From contig JAJSPD010000217.1 in the NCBI GenBank assembly GCA_021307315.1, positions 1 to 18,973 on the forward strand: DNA of 18,973 bases. Reading direction: 5' to 3'. The first letter of the stretch is position 1; each line of letters begins with the position of its first letter. This DNA is from Bisporella sp. PMI_857 (Eukaryota; Ascomycota; Leotiomycetes; Helotiales; Helotiaceae). The translations under genes were made by a program, and so were the position numbers. Below, piece by piece: positions 1-8,129 of the stretch. The notes below the pieces were generated by a model, which did not search any database, had not been told where the DNA came from, and worked only from the letters and a program-made list of their open reading frames with translations.

Positions 1-2
1 AC

Positions 3-1253
3 TTTATACTTAATTTATACCGAGAATCAAAACTAGCACTTTCTGAACTTAAGCTCGACGAAATAGCTAAACGCGCAACATTCCGCATACGCCGGCTCGA
101 CTTTCAGCACCTGCTTCGCACACGAGCCGAAGCTGTCCGAAGGCCACTGATCCCGACTCGTCGTAGCTGCGTCTCAACTCGTTTCGCAATAAAATACCTG
201 TCGCTACTTGCTTCAGAACAGCTCGACATAATAGCTCTACTACTTTGGTTTTCGGCCGAAAGCCCCGCAGATATAAAAAAACGAATAAGCGCTCCTGACT
301 CGACACACACTAAAGAACAACGGGCCGCCGCTTTTTTGCACTTTATCCACTATATTCCGGCAAACGACATAGTCGTGTACACGGACGGCTCAAAACTTTA
401 AAACAGCAACGCAGAAGCAGGTTATGCTTTAGTACTGCTCGATGCTACAGTTAAAAAAGCTTTCGTTTTCAGCTTTAGCGCGGAAATCTTCGACGCGAAA
501 GCTATTGCTGCGCTATTTAGTGCACAAGCAGCTTTTCGGCACTCGTCGAACGGACTAGCTAAAAACGCTTGGATTTGCCTCGACAACTTCGAAGTCGTAA
601 AACGTTTGCTGTTTTTTTCACTTACTACTTTACAGCTTATTTTCAATTTTTTTATTAAAGCTAAAGAAGACTGGCAGAAAAGAGACAACGTTACACTAAC
701 TGGCGATATACACATCCGGTGAGTGTCTGGCTACGCAAATATTCCCGGAAACGACCTGGCAAATGCAGAAGCTCGTAAAGGCTTCTTCCAGCTTTTTAAT
801 GCTTTTTATTTATTGTCGTTTGCTTTACTAAAGAAATAGCACGCACAGCAAGCTTCAAAAGCACGCGCAAAGTAGTGGGCGACTTCCGCACATGAAAACT
901 ACCAACTGTTATTAATCACTACTGTTTTCGTCTTTTTACAGAAGCTTCGGCTCTTTAGAAAAAAGCTCGGCCGCATTATAGCAGCCAGGTCAAATTACGG
1001 CGATTTTAAAGACTACCACGAAAGGTTCGACTATACAGACGCACAGCTTTATTGCTTTTGCGGCCTCTCTAAAACTTCTATTTACTTTCTTTTCTGCAGA
1101 ATCGCTCGCAAGCGCTGCAACCGACTCCGAGGGCCCTTTTTTACTTTAATCTCACAACTACTCGGCACTAGCGAAAGTGCCGCTACGCTAACTGAATAGT
1201 GGCGTAAAACCTGCTTTTTCGAGGACATTTGTCTTTACCGCAAAGCCAGCTAG
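3..1253 (+). pseudogene. LINE ORF2 C-terminal part: post-RT region, RNase H, Cys knuckle
   Basis: One reading frame (codons starting at positions divisible by 3) can be followed through the whole stretch with no frameshift but several stops: TAA at 399, TGA at 720, further TAGs, and a probable natural end TAG at 1251. RNase H is recognised from VVYTDGSK (372-395, first catalytic Asp), WICLDNFE (about 573-596, the Asp-Asn motif) and the end block VSGYANIPGND just after the TGA at 720, where families normally read WVPGH: Trp has become a stop and His has become Tyr. Downstream, CFCG...Y...C at 1053-1097 matches the C-terminal C-x-C-G...H...C knuckle of these elements, with His again changed to Tyr. 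RNase H removes the RNA template strand during target-primed reverse transcription. The changes are C-to-T or G-to-A, as expected from RIP, though milder than in the elements at the right of the window. Confidence 0.82.
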
Positions 1254-1460
1254 CTAGCTATTTCTTTTGTCAACTATTACTTTTTCTTTTGTCCCAAACA
1301 ATACATAATAACAGTGCGAAAGCTACGGAGAGTAAGAGGGCTAAAGCGTAAAGGAAGGCTCATTTCCTAGTTTCAGTGTAAATACTTTCCTACCTAATAC
1401 TCGCGGTTAAGGAATAACGCCAAGTATCCCAACATGCCCCAGGCCTTCAGCCTCTGGATT

Positions 1461-1478
1461 CTAGGAGTTTACTCCTAG
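1461..1478. other. Perfect 8-bp-stem hairpin in the LINE 3' UTR
   Basis: CTAGGAGTTTACTCCTAG is a perfect inverted repeat with a 2-nt centre, in the 3' UTR about 80 nt before the AAT tail. 3' UTR structures of LINEs can be recognised by the element's own reverse transcriptase. That role here is inference. Confidence 0.4.
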
Positions 1479-1557
1479 CGTCGTATCTTCGAGCACGGAG
1501 TAGGTCCCGTGCTTTGCACGGCCCTTTAGTTAGACGTTAAATAGAAAAACAAACAAA

Positions 1558-1572
1558 AATAATAATAATAAT
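1558..1572 (+). repeat. (AAT)5 tail of the LINE
   Basis: Five tandem AAT units follow an A-rich stretch (1541-1557). They end the element and are what target-primed integration of this LINE type leaves at the 3' end. Confidence 0.65.
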
Positions 1573-1574
1573 AC

Positions 1575-1753
1575 TGTAGTGGGGTTATGTCAGGGTGTCA
1601 AATGGTGGCTTTGTCAGGTGGTGGCTTTGTCAGGTGTTAGGCTGGCACATGACTTGTACAGTTGTATATAAACTCCTTTTGGGACTTCAATACCAAACCA
1701 GCTTTTTGCTCCTTGAACATTCACTCTTCCACAATACAAAAAGAATCAACACA
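1575..1753 (+). repeat. Candidate solo LTR (copia-like), directly after the LINE tail
   Basis: A 179-bp segment starts TGTAGTGG and ends CAACACA, giving TG...CA ends (TGT/ACA). It contains a direct duplication of GTGGCTTTGTCAGGTG near its start and a TATA box (TATATAAAC, about 1664-1672) at the position expected for LTR promoter activity. No matching 5-bp target duplication is seen (AATAC before, AGGGG after) and no second copy is present. The boundaries are therefore tentative. Confidence 0.35.
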
Positions 1754-2640
1754 AGGGGAAAAAAAAGATAGAATCCGGGAGATTACGGGTTTTATAGCTA
1801 GACCTGTAACGGGTCCACTAGTATGTAACGGGTCGGCGGCTCCACGGAGGGTTCACGGGGGCTACGCGCTGTCACGTGTTTACAACGAGAGCTGGCTCGT
1901 GCCAAGAGCACGTGCAGCCGAGTCATCCTTACGTGTTCAAACCGTCACAAAAAGCTTGTAAATAGTTAGGGGAAGCGTTGCCAGGCTGTAATTAATGCCG
2001 GTGGAGGGCCTGCAAAATACTAGAATCTATCCTTTCCTCTCGATTCTCTCGATCCCCTGAATCCTTGATTCCTATCGGCTATAGCTCCTTGTACGCTCCC
2101 TTGTCCGTGCCCTAGTTCATACCCTTTGTATGGACCCTTGATTATTAAGGTGGGGGGATAATACCGCCTAATATTTTGCGTTCAAGGGTCAAATATAAGG
2201 GTTAGAGCAAGGTTTCTACAAGGGTGATAGATTCATTTCATAGGTTATATCAAAGTCAGCTTTTTCTAGGCCTTGTTTTGTTGTACTTCCACTTCACCAG
2301 ATTTATACAAGGGACATACAAAGAGCTTACTGGTCTGTTGCATAGGTTTTGTCCCACTGAGGGCTCTTATTTCTGGCTTAAAAAAGGAAGCCCTTGTACA
2401 GACACATGATTGCAATATTAAGTGGGGGGGGGGGGAAGTAGTATTAAAGCAACAGCACAAAAACGCAATATGCAGGAACCACAATTAAAATTATTCATCC
2501 GAAGTACGAGTGCTACTTTTGTACAGGGCAAAGAGTTTGTATGGAGAAATTTTTATCAAAAGTGAATAATCCTAGAACCCCCAGTAATTATACAAGCGCA
2601 GACACCCTACATCCAATCTCGGGGGACCAACCACGCTAAC
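1754..2640. other. Unassigned repeat-like intergenic DNA
   Basis: No convincing coding frame. Visible structure is an 11-bp direct repeat TGTAACGGGTC at 1805-1815 and 1824-1834, a pyrimidine-rich stretch at about 2020-2110 and a run of 12 G at 2424-2435. TGTAACGGGT could be an LTR start, but no matching ACCCGTTACA end is present. The short open frames here carry no recognisable motif. Confidence 0.5.
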
Positions 2641-2644
2641 TGAT

Positions 2645-2893
2645 TTAGTTACTGGCTTGCCACTTGGTACTTTCAAAGCAGCCGGTTCCCTTTGTCCTTT
2701 CAGGACTTACTTTGTACCATTTCGCGTCCGTGCGCTCTTTAGGAAGCCCTGTCTTAACTAAGTAAAGTTTATACCATTCTACGAAAGCTATAACAAATAA
2801 CTTTATCGAAGATATGAATACTACAGTAGGGTGCAAAACGCCTCGAACCCCCCTTGCTTGCGCGGTTGCTTCGGGGAATAAAAATGCGTACAT
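2645..2893 (-). other. Open frame fragment of unknown origin
   Basis: An 82-codon minus-strand frame with the protein-like stretch GLPKERTDAKWYKVSP followed by a Lys/Gly/Thr-rich tail. The family is not recognised. It lies in repeat-like DNA and is followed downstream on its strand by G/C-rich sequence (about 2585-2640) that looks like part of the same repeat. It is more likely a transposon or pseudogene fragment than a gene. Confidence 0.2.
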
Positions 2894-3149
2894 TAAAAAC
2901 AGCAGCCCTGAAACTGCGTATATACGGTCAAGCTAGTAAAGAGGTCGAGACTTTTTGCACCATACTGTAATGGCATTGCAGTATTCTTAACAGAAAAAGA
3001 CTGTATAATACAAGGGGATTCTTTCAAGATGGGCATTGCCAAGCATCAAATGCGCACGGATGTGGTGGAATATTGCGATCTAATGCAATAAACGGCCAAC
3101 GCTTTGACAACGGCTGCAAAGCTCAGACTACAGGCATGGCATGGGAACA

Positions 3150-3329
3150 GGAACAGGAAGGTGAGGGCTTCTTTTCCGTTCCACTTTGTTAAGATCAATA
3201 TAAGCTATTGTCTGCCTCGGTGAATTTTTTCAGTCTCATCAACCTCCAGTGGCTGACATTCTTTCCAGTCTCTAAATTTTCACCAGTGACAGTCGTCACG
3301 TACATTCATTCCAGAACACTCTTTTCAAA
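3150..3329 (+). promoter_or_regulatory. Likely promoter and 5' UTR of the secreted-protein gene
   Basis: A pyrimidine-rich 5' leader runs up to the start codon at 3330, whose context CAAAATG is favourable in fungi (A at -3). A TATA-like AATATAAG lies at about 3197-3204, roughly 130 nt upstream of the ATG. The exact transcription start cannot be read from sequence alone. Confidence 0.4.
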
Positions 3330-5000
3330 ATGAAGTCATTTACCTTACTTTCATTGTGCCTGCTTGCAGCAGGTGCCGCCTCAGCCGGTATTCTCCCAGT
3401 CGAAGAAGTTGTCACTGTCACTGTGTATTCTTGCGCCACTGAGACTCAAGCTCCCGTTTTAGCTGCAGATGTACAACCATCCCATGTGTCTTTCCCTGTG
3501 TCTGCGACTACTTCACCTTCAGTAACTATTGATTCTTCCGCACCAGGCGCAAGTCTCGGCCCTGTCCCCAACCCCAATTGCGACAAGTCTGACTTAAAAA
3601 ACATCGCTCTCAAGAAGAATGTTACCCTTCTTTACGGATCATCGGACCCAACCACGCCAAATACCAATGCTGAGATCAAGTTGGAGATGCGATGGTCTTC
3701 CGTGCTTCTTGAAGAAATTGCCTCCATCGAGGATGTTGTGTGCTCGGATTCTAGCGTCACTGTTACTTTCGCCGACCCAGCTGCCTTTGCTGTGTCAGTC
3801 TCCAAGTGGGACTTGCTTGAGCAGTTCATTCTTATCACAAACCACCTAGGCAACTGTGACGTGGAGCTTGAGAGAGGTCTTTTTTTGGTTGACAGTGTTA
3901 CCTTTGATGCTGCCGACTTGACCGTTACTGCCAAGTCGCAGAGGACGGACTTCGAGAGCTGTGCTGGTATGTCAACCCGTCCACACTCTTGGTATAATCG
4001 TACTTTCCATATTGATAATAGGCTTTTAGGATCCATGCAAATTGATTTCGGACAAGAGTCCTCTACCACTCCAAACAACTCCACCGGCTTTTACTCCAAC
4101 TCCACTGCGACAGCCAATGCCAAGCGCAATATCAATTGGGACCCAACATATAGCCTGAGTTTTAACAGATCACTTGCTGCCAATACCGTCCTCGCCTCAT
4201 ATGACCCGTACGTTAAGGTTGTAGCCAACACTGCCTCTTTCGCCTCTGCTGCAAGCTTCAAGGGTCGTTTGAGCTACAACTTCTGGAAGGTTAAGGTCGA
4301 AGAGCTCTACTTCGACTTCAATCTCGGTTTTGACGCTAACTTGCGCTTAACTGGTGATGTCAACGCTGCCTACCAAGGTTCATTTACTTACGCTCCTGAT
4401 GCGCTCAAGATCGCGCCAGTCAACATCCCCGGCATTATCGTGCTCGGTCCCTCTCTGAACTTGGCAATTGGCGTTCAAGTTATTGCCGTTGCTGATGTTA
4501 CCGTCACCACGCACACCCAAGCTACCCTTGTCAATGGTGTTGCACACGTTGATTTGTTGACAAAAGCTAACACTTATACCTCAGGCTGGACCCCGGCCTA
4601 CATCGCTGAAGCAACTGCTGATGCCGAGGCAGCTGTCCAACTTAACCCCTTCATTCAGCTTGGTGCTGAGCTTGCCGTCAATTTCCTCGGGGGCTTGCTG
4701 GATCTTAGCTCTGGCGTCAAGGCCAACGCTACTTTGACCAACCAGCTGACAATTTCTGCTGGTGCCGGCGCTGTGGCTGCTACTAATGGTACCAGTGTCA
4801 GTATCCCAACTGGCACACTCAATGGCGTTTGCCAAAACGGCGTGGAGTACAAAAGTGACTTCATTTTCACTGTTGTTGGCTATGTTACACAGTTTTACAG
4901 CACTACTCTCTACGCCATCCAGTTGCCTGTTTTCGACAAGTGCTGGACCTGGGCTGGCCCTTCCAAGAGAGGATATACGGCCATTGATTTCCGTGCATAA
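3330..5000 (+). CDS. Secreted DUF7029/DUF7223-type fungal glycoprotein, 556 aa, single exon
   Basis: The only intact gene in the window. Residues 1-19 form a signal peptide (Lys2-Ser3, hydrophobic core TLLSLCLLAAGAA, cleavage after ASA), followed by the VTVTVYSC-type start common in fungal extracellular proteins and a Ser/Thr/Pro-rich linker (about 41-83). Residues about 92-213 match my memory of DUF7029 (VVCSDSSVTVTFADPAAFAV, then W...FILIT and a paired Cys). Residues about 290-540 match DUF7223 (beta-rich, NIPGIIVLGPSLNLAIGV, GWTP, C501 and C538). Eight N-glycosylation sequons are present (N97, 223, 249, 250, 257, 279, 466, 486), with seven Cys after the signal peptide. A Lys-Arg pair at 265-266, between the domains, could be a Kex2 site. 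There is no clear GPI signal or transmembrane segment. The biochemical function of both domains is unknown. The first ATG is used because the signal peptide begins there. Codon use is normal and the frame shows no RIP damage. Confidence 0.85.
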   Translation: MKSFTLLSLCLLAAGAASAGILPVEEVVTVTVYSCATETQAPVLAADVQPSHVSFPVSATTSPSVTIDSSAPGASLGPVPNPNCDKSDLKNIALKKNVTLLYGSSDPTTPNTNAEIKLEMRWSSVLLEEIASIEDVVCSDSSVTVTFADPAAFAVSVSKWDLLEQFILITNHLGNCDVELERGLFLVDSVTFDAADLTVTAKSQRTDFESCAGMSTRPHSWYNRTFHIDNRLLGSMQIDFGQESSTTPNNSTGFYSNSTATANAKRNINWDPTYSLSFNRSLAANTVLASYDPYVKVVANTASFASAASFKGRLSYNFWKVKVEELYFDFNLGFDANLRLTGDVNAAYQGSFTYAPDALKIAPVNIPGIIVLGPSLNLAIGVQVIAVADVTVTTHTQATLVNGVAHVDLLTKANTYTSGWTPAYIAEATADAEAAVQLNPFIQLGAELAVNFLGGLLDLSSGVKANATLTNQLTISAGAGAVAATNGTSVSIPTGTLNGVCQNGVEYKSDFIFTVVGYVTQFYSTTLYAIQLPVFDKCWTWAGPSKRGYTAIDFRA

Positions 5001-5130
5001 TTTAACTACTTATAATTAGTCAAAAATAATTAATGCTTACTACCTAGTATTATTTACCAACCTTTTGTGTGATTATTTGTTGGTTAATTCTTAAACTCAT
5101 TTGGCGGCTCATTCGCTGCCGTGAGGCACT
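5001..5130 (+). other. 3' flank of the secreted-protein gene
   Basis: AT-rich sequence with several AATAAT/AAAATAATT stretches within 60 nt of the stop codon that could serve as polyadenylation signals. No further coding sequence. Confidence 0.3.
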
Positions 5131-5131
5131 A

Positions 5132-5200
5132 CAGTAAAAGCTCGATATTTCAGGATTCGATATATCAAATGCCTTCATATATCCCAACCCCCCCCCCCCC
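5132..5200 (+). repeat. Pogo/Tigger-like terminal repeat fragment (possible MITE end)
   Basis: Directly after a TA dinucleotide (5130-5131) the sequence CAGTAAAAGCTCGATAT continues with repeated TCGATATATC-like units, resembling the ends of pogo/Tigger DNA transposons (CAGT...CTCGAT...). It runs into a 13-C tract (5188-5200). A weakly matching inverted copy may lie at about 5363-5388 (CTCGATTTTAACTG), which would make a MITE of about 255 bp, but that match is imperfect and overlaps the LTR proposed next. Confidence 0.35.
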
Positions 5201-5384
5201 AAAAGGACCGATTTTTAGCTAAATCCTTATTTATATCGTAATTGAAATGGGTCTGCCAATTGTTAGTGGCATTCTGATATAAAATTCGCGTAATTCTGCT
5301 AATAAAATTCAAATATTAGATATTAAAAAACATTACAAAATATATAAATTAAGAAATCTTACCTTTTGGCTCGATTTTAACTGT

Positions 5385-5687
5385 TGTAATATAGTTTTTG
5401 CTTTACGTAATTGTATGGCAATCAGCAAAATTTACACAACCAAGTTTCACGGCCCTACCTCGCTTAGAGCCCTTTGGGGCTCGGCCTTTTAGGGCTCGGC
5501 CCCTGACACGACAGGGCTCACTTACACTGACCCCTGGCCAGTCTCCCGTACATCAAGCAGTGCTCTCCTTCCTTTCTTCTATCTGTAGCTTGTTCTTTTC
5601 GTTATAATGATTGATAGACATTCATACCTTTGAATCCCTCTCCTTGAGATCTACGGATCGAGATCCTTGTCGCCTTGAGTTGTTACA
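5385..5687 (+). repeat. Solo LTR, probably Ty3/gypsy, 303 bp
   Basis: It starts TGTAATA and ends TGTTACA. The start is one CpA-to-TpA change from TGTAACA, which would be a perfect 7-bp inverted match to the end. The interior has LTR-like composition: a repeated GGGCTCGGCC unit at about 5470-5505 and a pyrimidine-rich second half. No polypurine tract, primer site or coding region adjoins it and no target duplication is found (ACTGT / CTAAG), so it is an old solo LTR or the remains of a larger deletion. Confidence 0.5.
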
Positions 5688-5821
5688 CTAAGTTAGTAAA
5701 AAAAGAAAGCGCGCTATAATCCAACAAACAAAAATACAAATTTTGTAAATAGTACTTTAATCAATCAATAGTCCAAAACGAATTTTGGGGCGGAAAACTT
5801 TTAAGAATTGTAATATATGTG

Positions 5822-6036
5822 TGTAAGGCGCTGGAGTAGTGTGGCACATGTCACAAACCTGACAGTTACAGAATCATTCTGGCCACGTGACCGTAGTGTC
5901 GCATTTTTTTACCAATATGCTCATTAGCTCACTTACTAGATTAATTATGTATGTCACGTGATCCCATGCCTTTATATAGAATATGAGCTATATCTTTTCC
6001 TCCTTAGTTTAGAATCCTTGTATAAAATTCCTTACA
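5822..6036 (+). repeat. Solo LTR or 5' LTR, 215 bp
   Basis: Bounded by a perfect 7-bp inverted pair, TGTAAGG at 5822 and CCTTACA ending at 6036. It has a TATA box (TTATATAG, 5972-5979) and two CACGTG motifs (about 5884 and 5954). The size, TG...CA ends and TATA position fit a fungal LTR, perhaps copia type. Flanking pentamers differ (ATGTG / AACAG), and no second copy follows, so it could be solo or the 5' LTR of a decayed element extending right. Confidence 0.5.
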
Positions 6037-8094
6037 AACAGCTGTTATAGCATCTGTATTTGGCTTCGTGACATATAGTATATAAATAGTTGTATTTTTT
6101 AAATTAAAAGCCTTATGTTTAAATATTTTAGTTAATTAAATATAAGTTATTCAACTGACTTGGTTCTTTTTTAAGAGCAATTGGAGGAAGCCTGAAAAAA
6201 TGGCTTTAATTAATAGCCACAGCAACTTCTGTGCAAGACCTAACTATGCCCATGTGGAGCAGTACAAAAATAGAAGCTTGCTCTACCAATAGCCGGACTA
6301 TCGGGACACCTTGATATTCATGGTATACATGTGGGTCGATAACATGTTGTACAAAAGTAGATTCGCTTTCTTTACTCTTGCTATATTAGCTTAACATAAA
6401 GGACTAAACGGCCATAGTCACCTGCAAACTTAAGTTTAGAACATAAGCTCCTAAGCAATTCTTCCTGAACATTTCTTGGTGAAAGATTAAGCGTGCGCGG
6501 CTATGGTACTTGCTGCCTTAGTTTGTGTTATCAAAAGAACAACTGGCTTGAAAAGTTTTCACGGATCGAAGCCTAAGCAAAAGACGGCTATGCCTAATGC
6601 TAGATTATACTATGAAAGAAATAAAGATTTCAAAATAGCAGTTTATCGCTCCCAAGTATTAGAACCGCAACGTTGAATTTGAAGACTTTAAATCGTGAGT
6701 TCTATCATGCCAAAAAACAATACCTGTCCCTCCAATGTAAGAGACAGGCTCCTGATAGAGATCACTTGATAAATTCCAAAACTTTTGTAATGAATAGAAT
6801 CTTATCATAGTATAATAAGAGTATGCCCCAAGAACTAAAAGCAGCTAATATTTGAAGGAAGCATGACTTGGTTATTCAATAGTACATATAGTACGATCAC
6901 AAATACCTTGAGACTAAGTTATAAGATTAGCCAGGCGTATATCAGAAATTGATGAGATACTTGACGTAAAACTGCCGATAAAGGGCCACTTGGTCACTTG
7001 TTATGTAATTTTGGTCTTGAAGCTTGTAATGCTGTAGCTAAAGCTTTGTGTAGCGCAGACCCGAACACTCATGCAGAAGTAAAAGTAACATATGCCGCAG
7101 AAACTTAATGCTTACAAGTATCTCTGTTCTGGGGAAATAATGCTGTAGTAAGCAATAAAGCTAGTTGAGCTGGAAAATAAAACCAAGTCTCCACCCTAAA
7201 ATAGTGTATCTCCAACTTTAACCCCAAGACTGGGCCGAGCGATTAAGGCTTTTTGACCCAAAGTCCCTGAAGCTCCAGTCAGACCTCCGGAATTCCGAAA
7301 CCTCTGCTTTAGTCCTGTTTTAAACCGGGGCACGAGACTGGTTTAGTTCCTATATAAACTCGAGTGCTAGTTTAATTCAGGCCTCTAGAGCTGCAGGAGC
7401 GGCCGGGAAAAGCCTAGAAATATGTTAGTTCACTGTCTGAAGAAGTCAGGACGGATAAAGGAACTCAGAAGAGCGTGCAAAGTCAAGGTAAACTATAAAA
7501 GTTCTTAGATACTCTAAAAGTAGCTAGAACGGCTAGCTGGGTGGTACGATCAGGTCGTCACATTAGTTCTCTCTGGCCGAGGCACTATTGTACAAATAAA
7601 CCTTGTACAAAGTCGCTAGGTTTAATTGGCAACGTAATTCTCAAAAACTTTTAATACTATGCTTAAGTTTTTATTCCTTGCAAAGGCTTTTCTAAGGTCT
7701 ATATTTAAAAAAGTTCTGCATGCAAGGCAGTTGGTCAAAATATAAACAACTAACCAACCAATCAACTACAGATTCACTCACACCTCACGTTATGCGCCTA
7801 ACGTTCTTTCATATAAACAATTTACTTCCATCATCGCTAGTAACTTCCATCTCTCTAATATTACGGACCGAATCAAATTATTGCCAACTTTGCAGTTGAC
7901 CTCACATTGTCGATCAAGATCTAAACGTAATTTGTCTGGTTTGGAAGTGACATCTGGATGGACCAGTATAATGCGAAGTAGTGGTCGACATAGTTGGTAT
8001 TTTATTGTTTATACTTTTTGGTGTAATACAGTGAACATATTCTTATTATTCACCTCATCTATAAATACAAATATCCCGTGTGTTCTGATCTAGT
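6037..8094. other. Unassigned degenerate DNA, probably transposon remains
   Basis: No gene can be supported. Two stretches read like former coding sequence on the plus strand: about 6672-6806 (NREFYHAKKQYLSLQ) and 6968-7108 (47 codons, GPLGHLLCNFGLEACNAV). Neither matches a family I can name. A tRNA-like segment lies at 7225-7317. The sequence up to GGTCGTCACA at about 7552-7561 could be an LTR end, but no matching TGTGACGACC start is visible. A 70-codon frame at 7881-8093 shows no motif. Confidence 0.5.
7225..7317 (+). pseudogene. tRNA-Ser/Leu-like segment (pseudo-tRNA or SINE head)
   Basis: GGGCCGAGCGATTAAGGC resembles the D arm and box A of a tRNA-Ser or tRNA-Leu (GCC/GGC stem). CAAGACT (7225-7231) can pair with AGTCCTG (7311-7317) at six of seven positions, as an acceptor stem would, and the 93-nt span fits a long-variable-arm tRNA. 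The anticodon arm does not fold and the box B region is only a distorted match (GGAATTCCGAAACC). A degenerate tRNA copy or a tRNA-derived SINE head is the best reading; chance is not excluded. Confidence 0.2.
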
Positions 8095-8129
8095 CATAGC
8101 CGACACTCTCTAAGTCCATTGCTTACATA

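Larger units (their letters stand above)
1..1572 (+). mobile_element. LINE (non-LTR retrotransposon) 3' part, Tad1/I-like, degenerate
   Basis: The window opens inside a non-LTR retrotransposon. What remains is the region after the reverse transcriptase, an RNase H domain, a C-terminal Cys knuckle, a 3' UTR and an (AAT)5 tail at 1558-1572. An RNase H domain after RT with a short A-rich repeat tail fits the Tad1/I group of fungal LINEs; that placement is an inference. The 5' part lies outside the window. Stops and His-to-Tyr changes show the copy is dead. Confidence 0.85.

Noticed and set aside
422..715. 97-codon minus-strand open frame
   Set aside because: Antisense to the LINE RNase H domain, whose catalytic motifs lie on the plus strand.
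3632..4084. 150-codon minus-strand open frame inside the secreted-protein gene
   Set aside because: Shadow frame with no start context, motif or composition of its own; the plus-strand gene explains the open reading.
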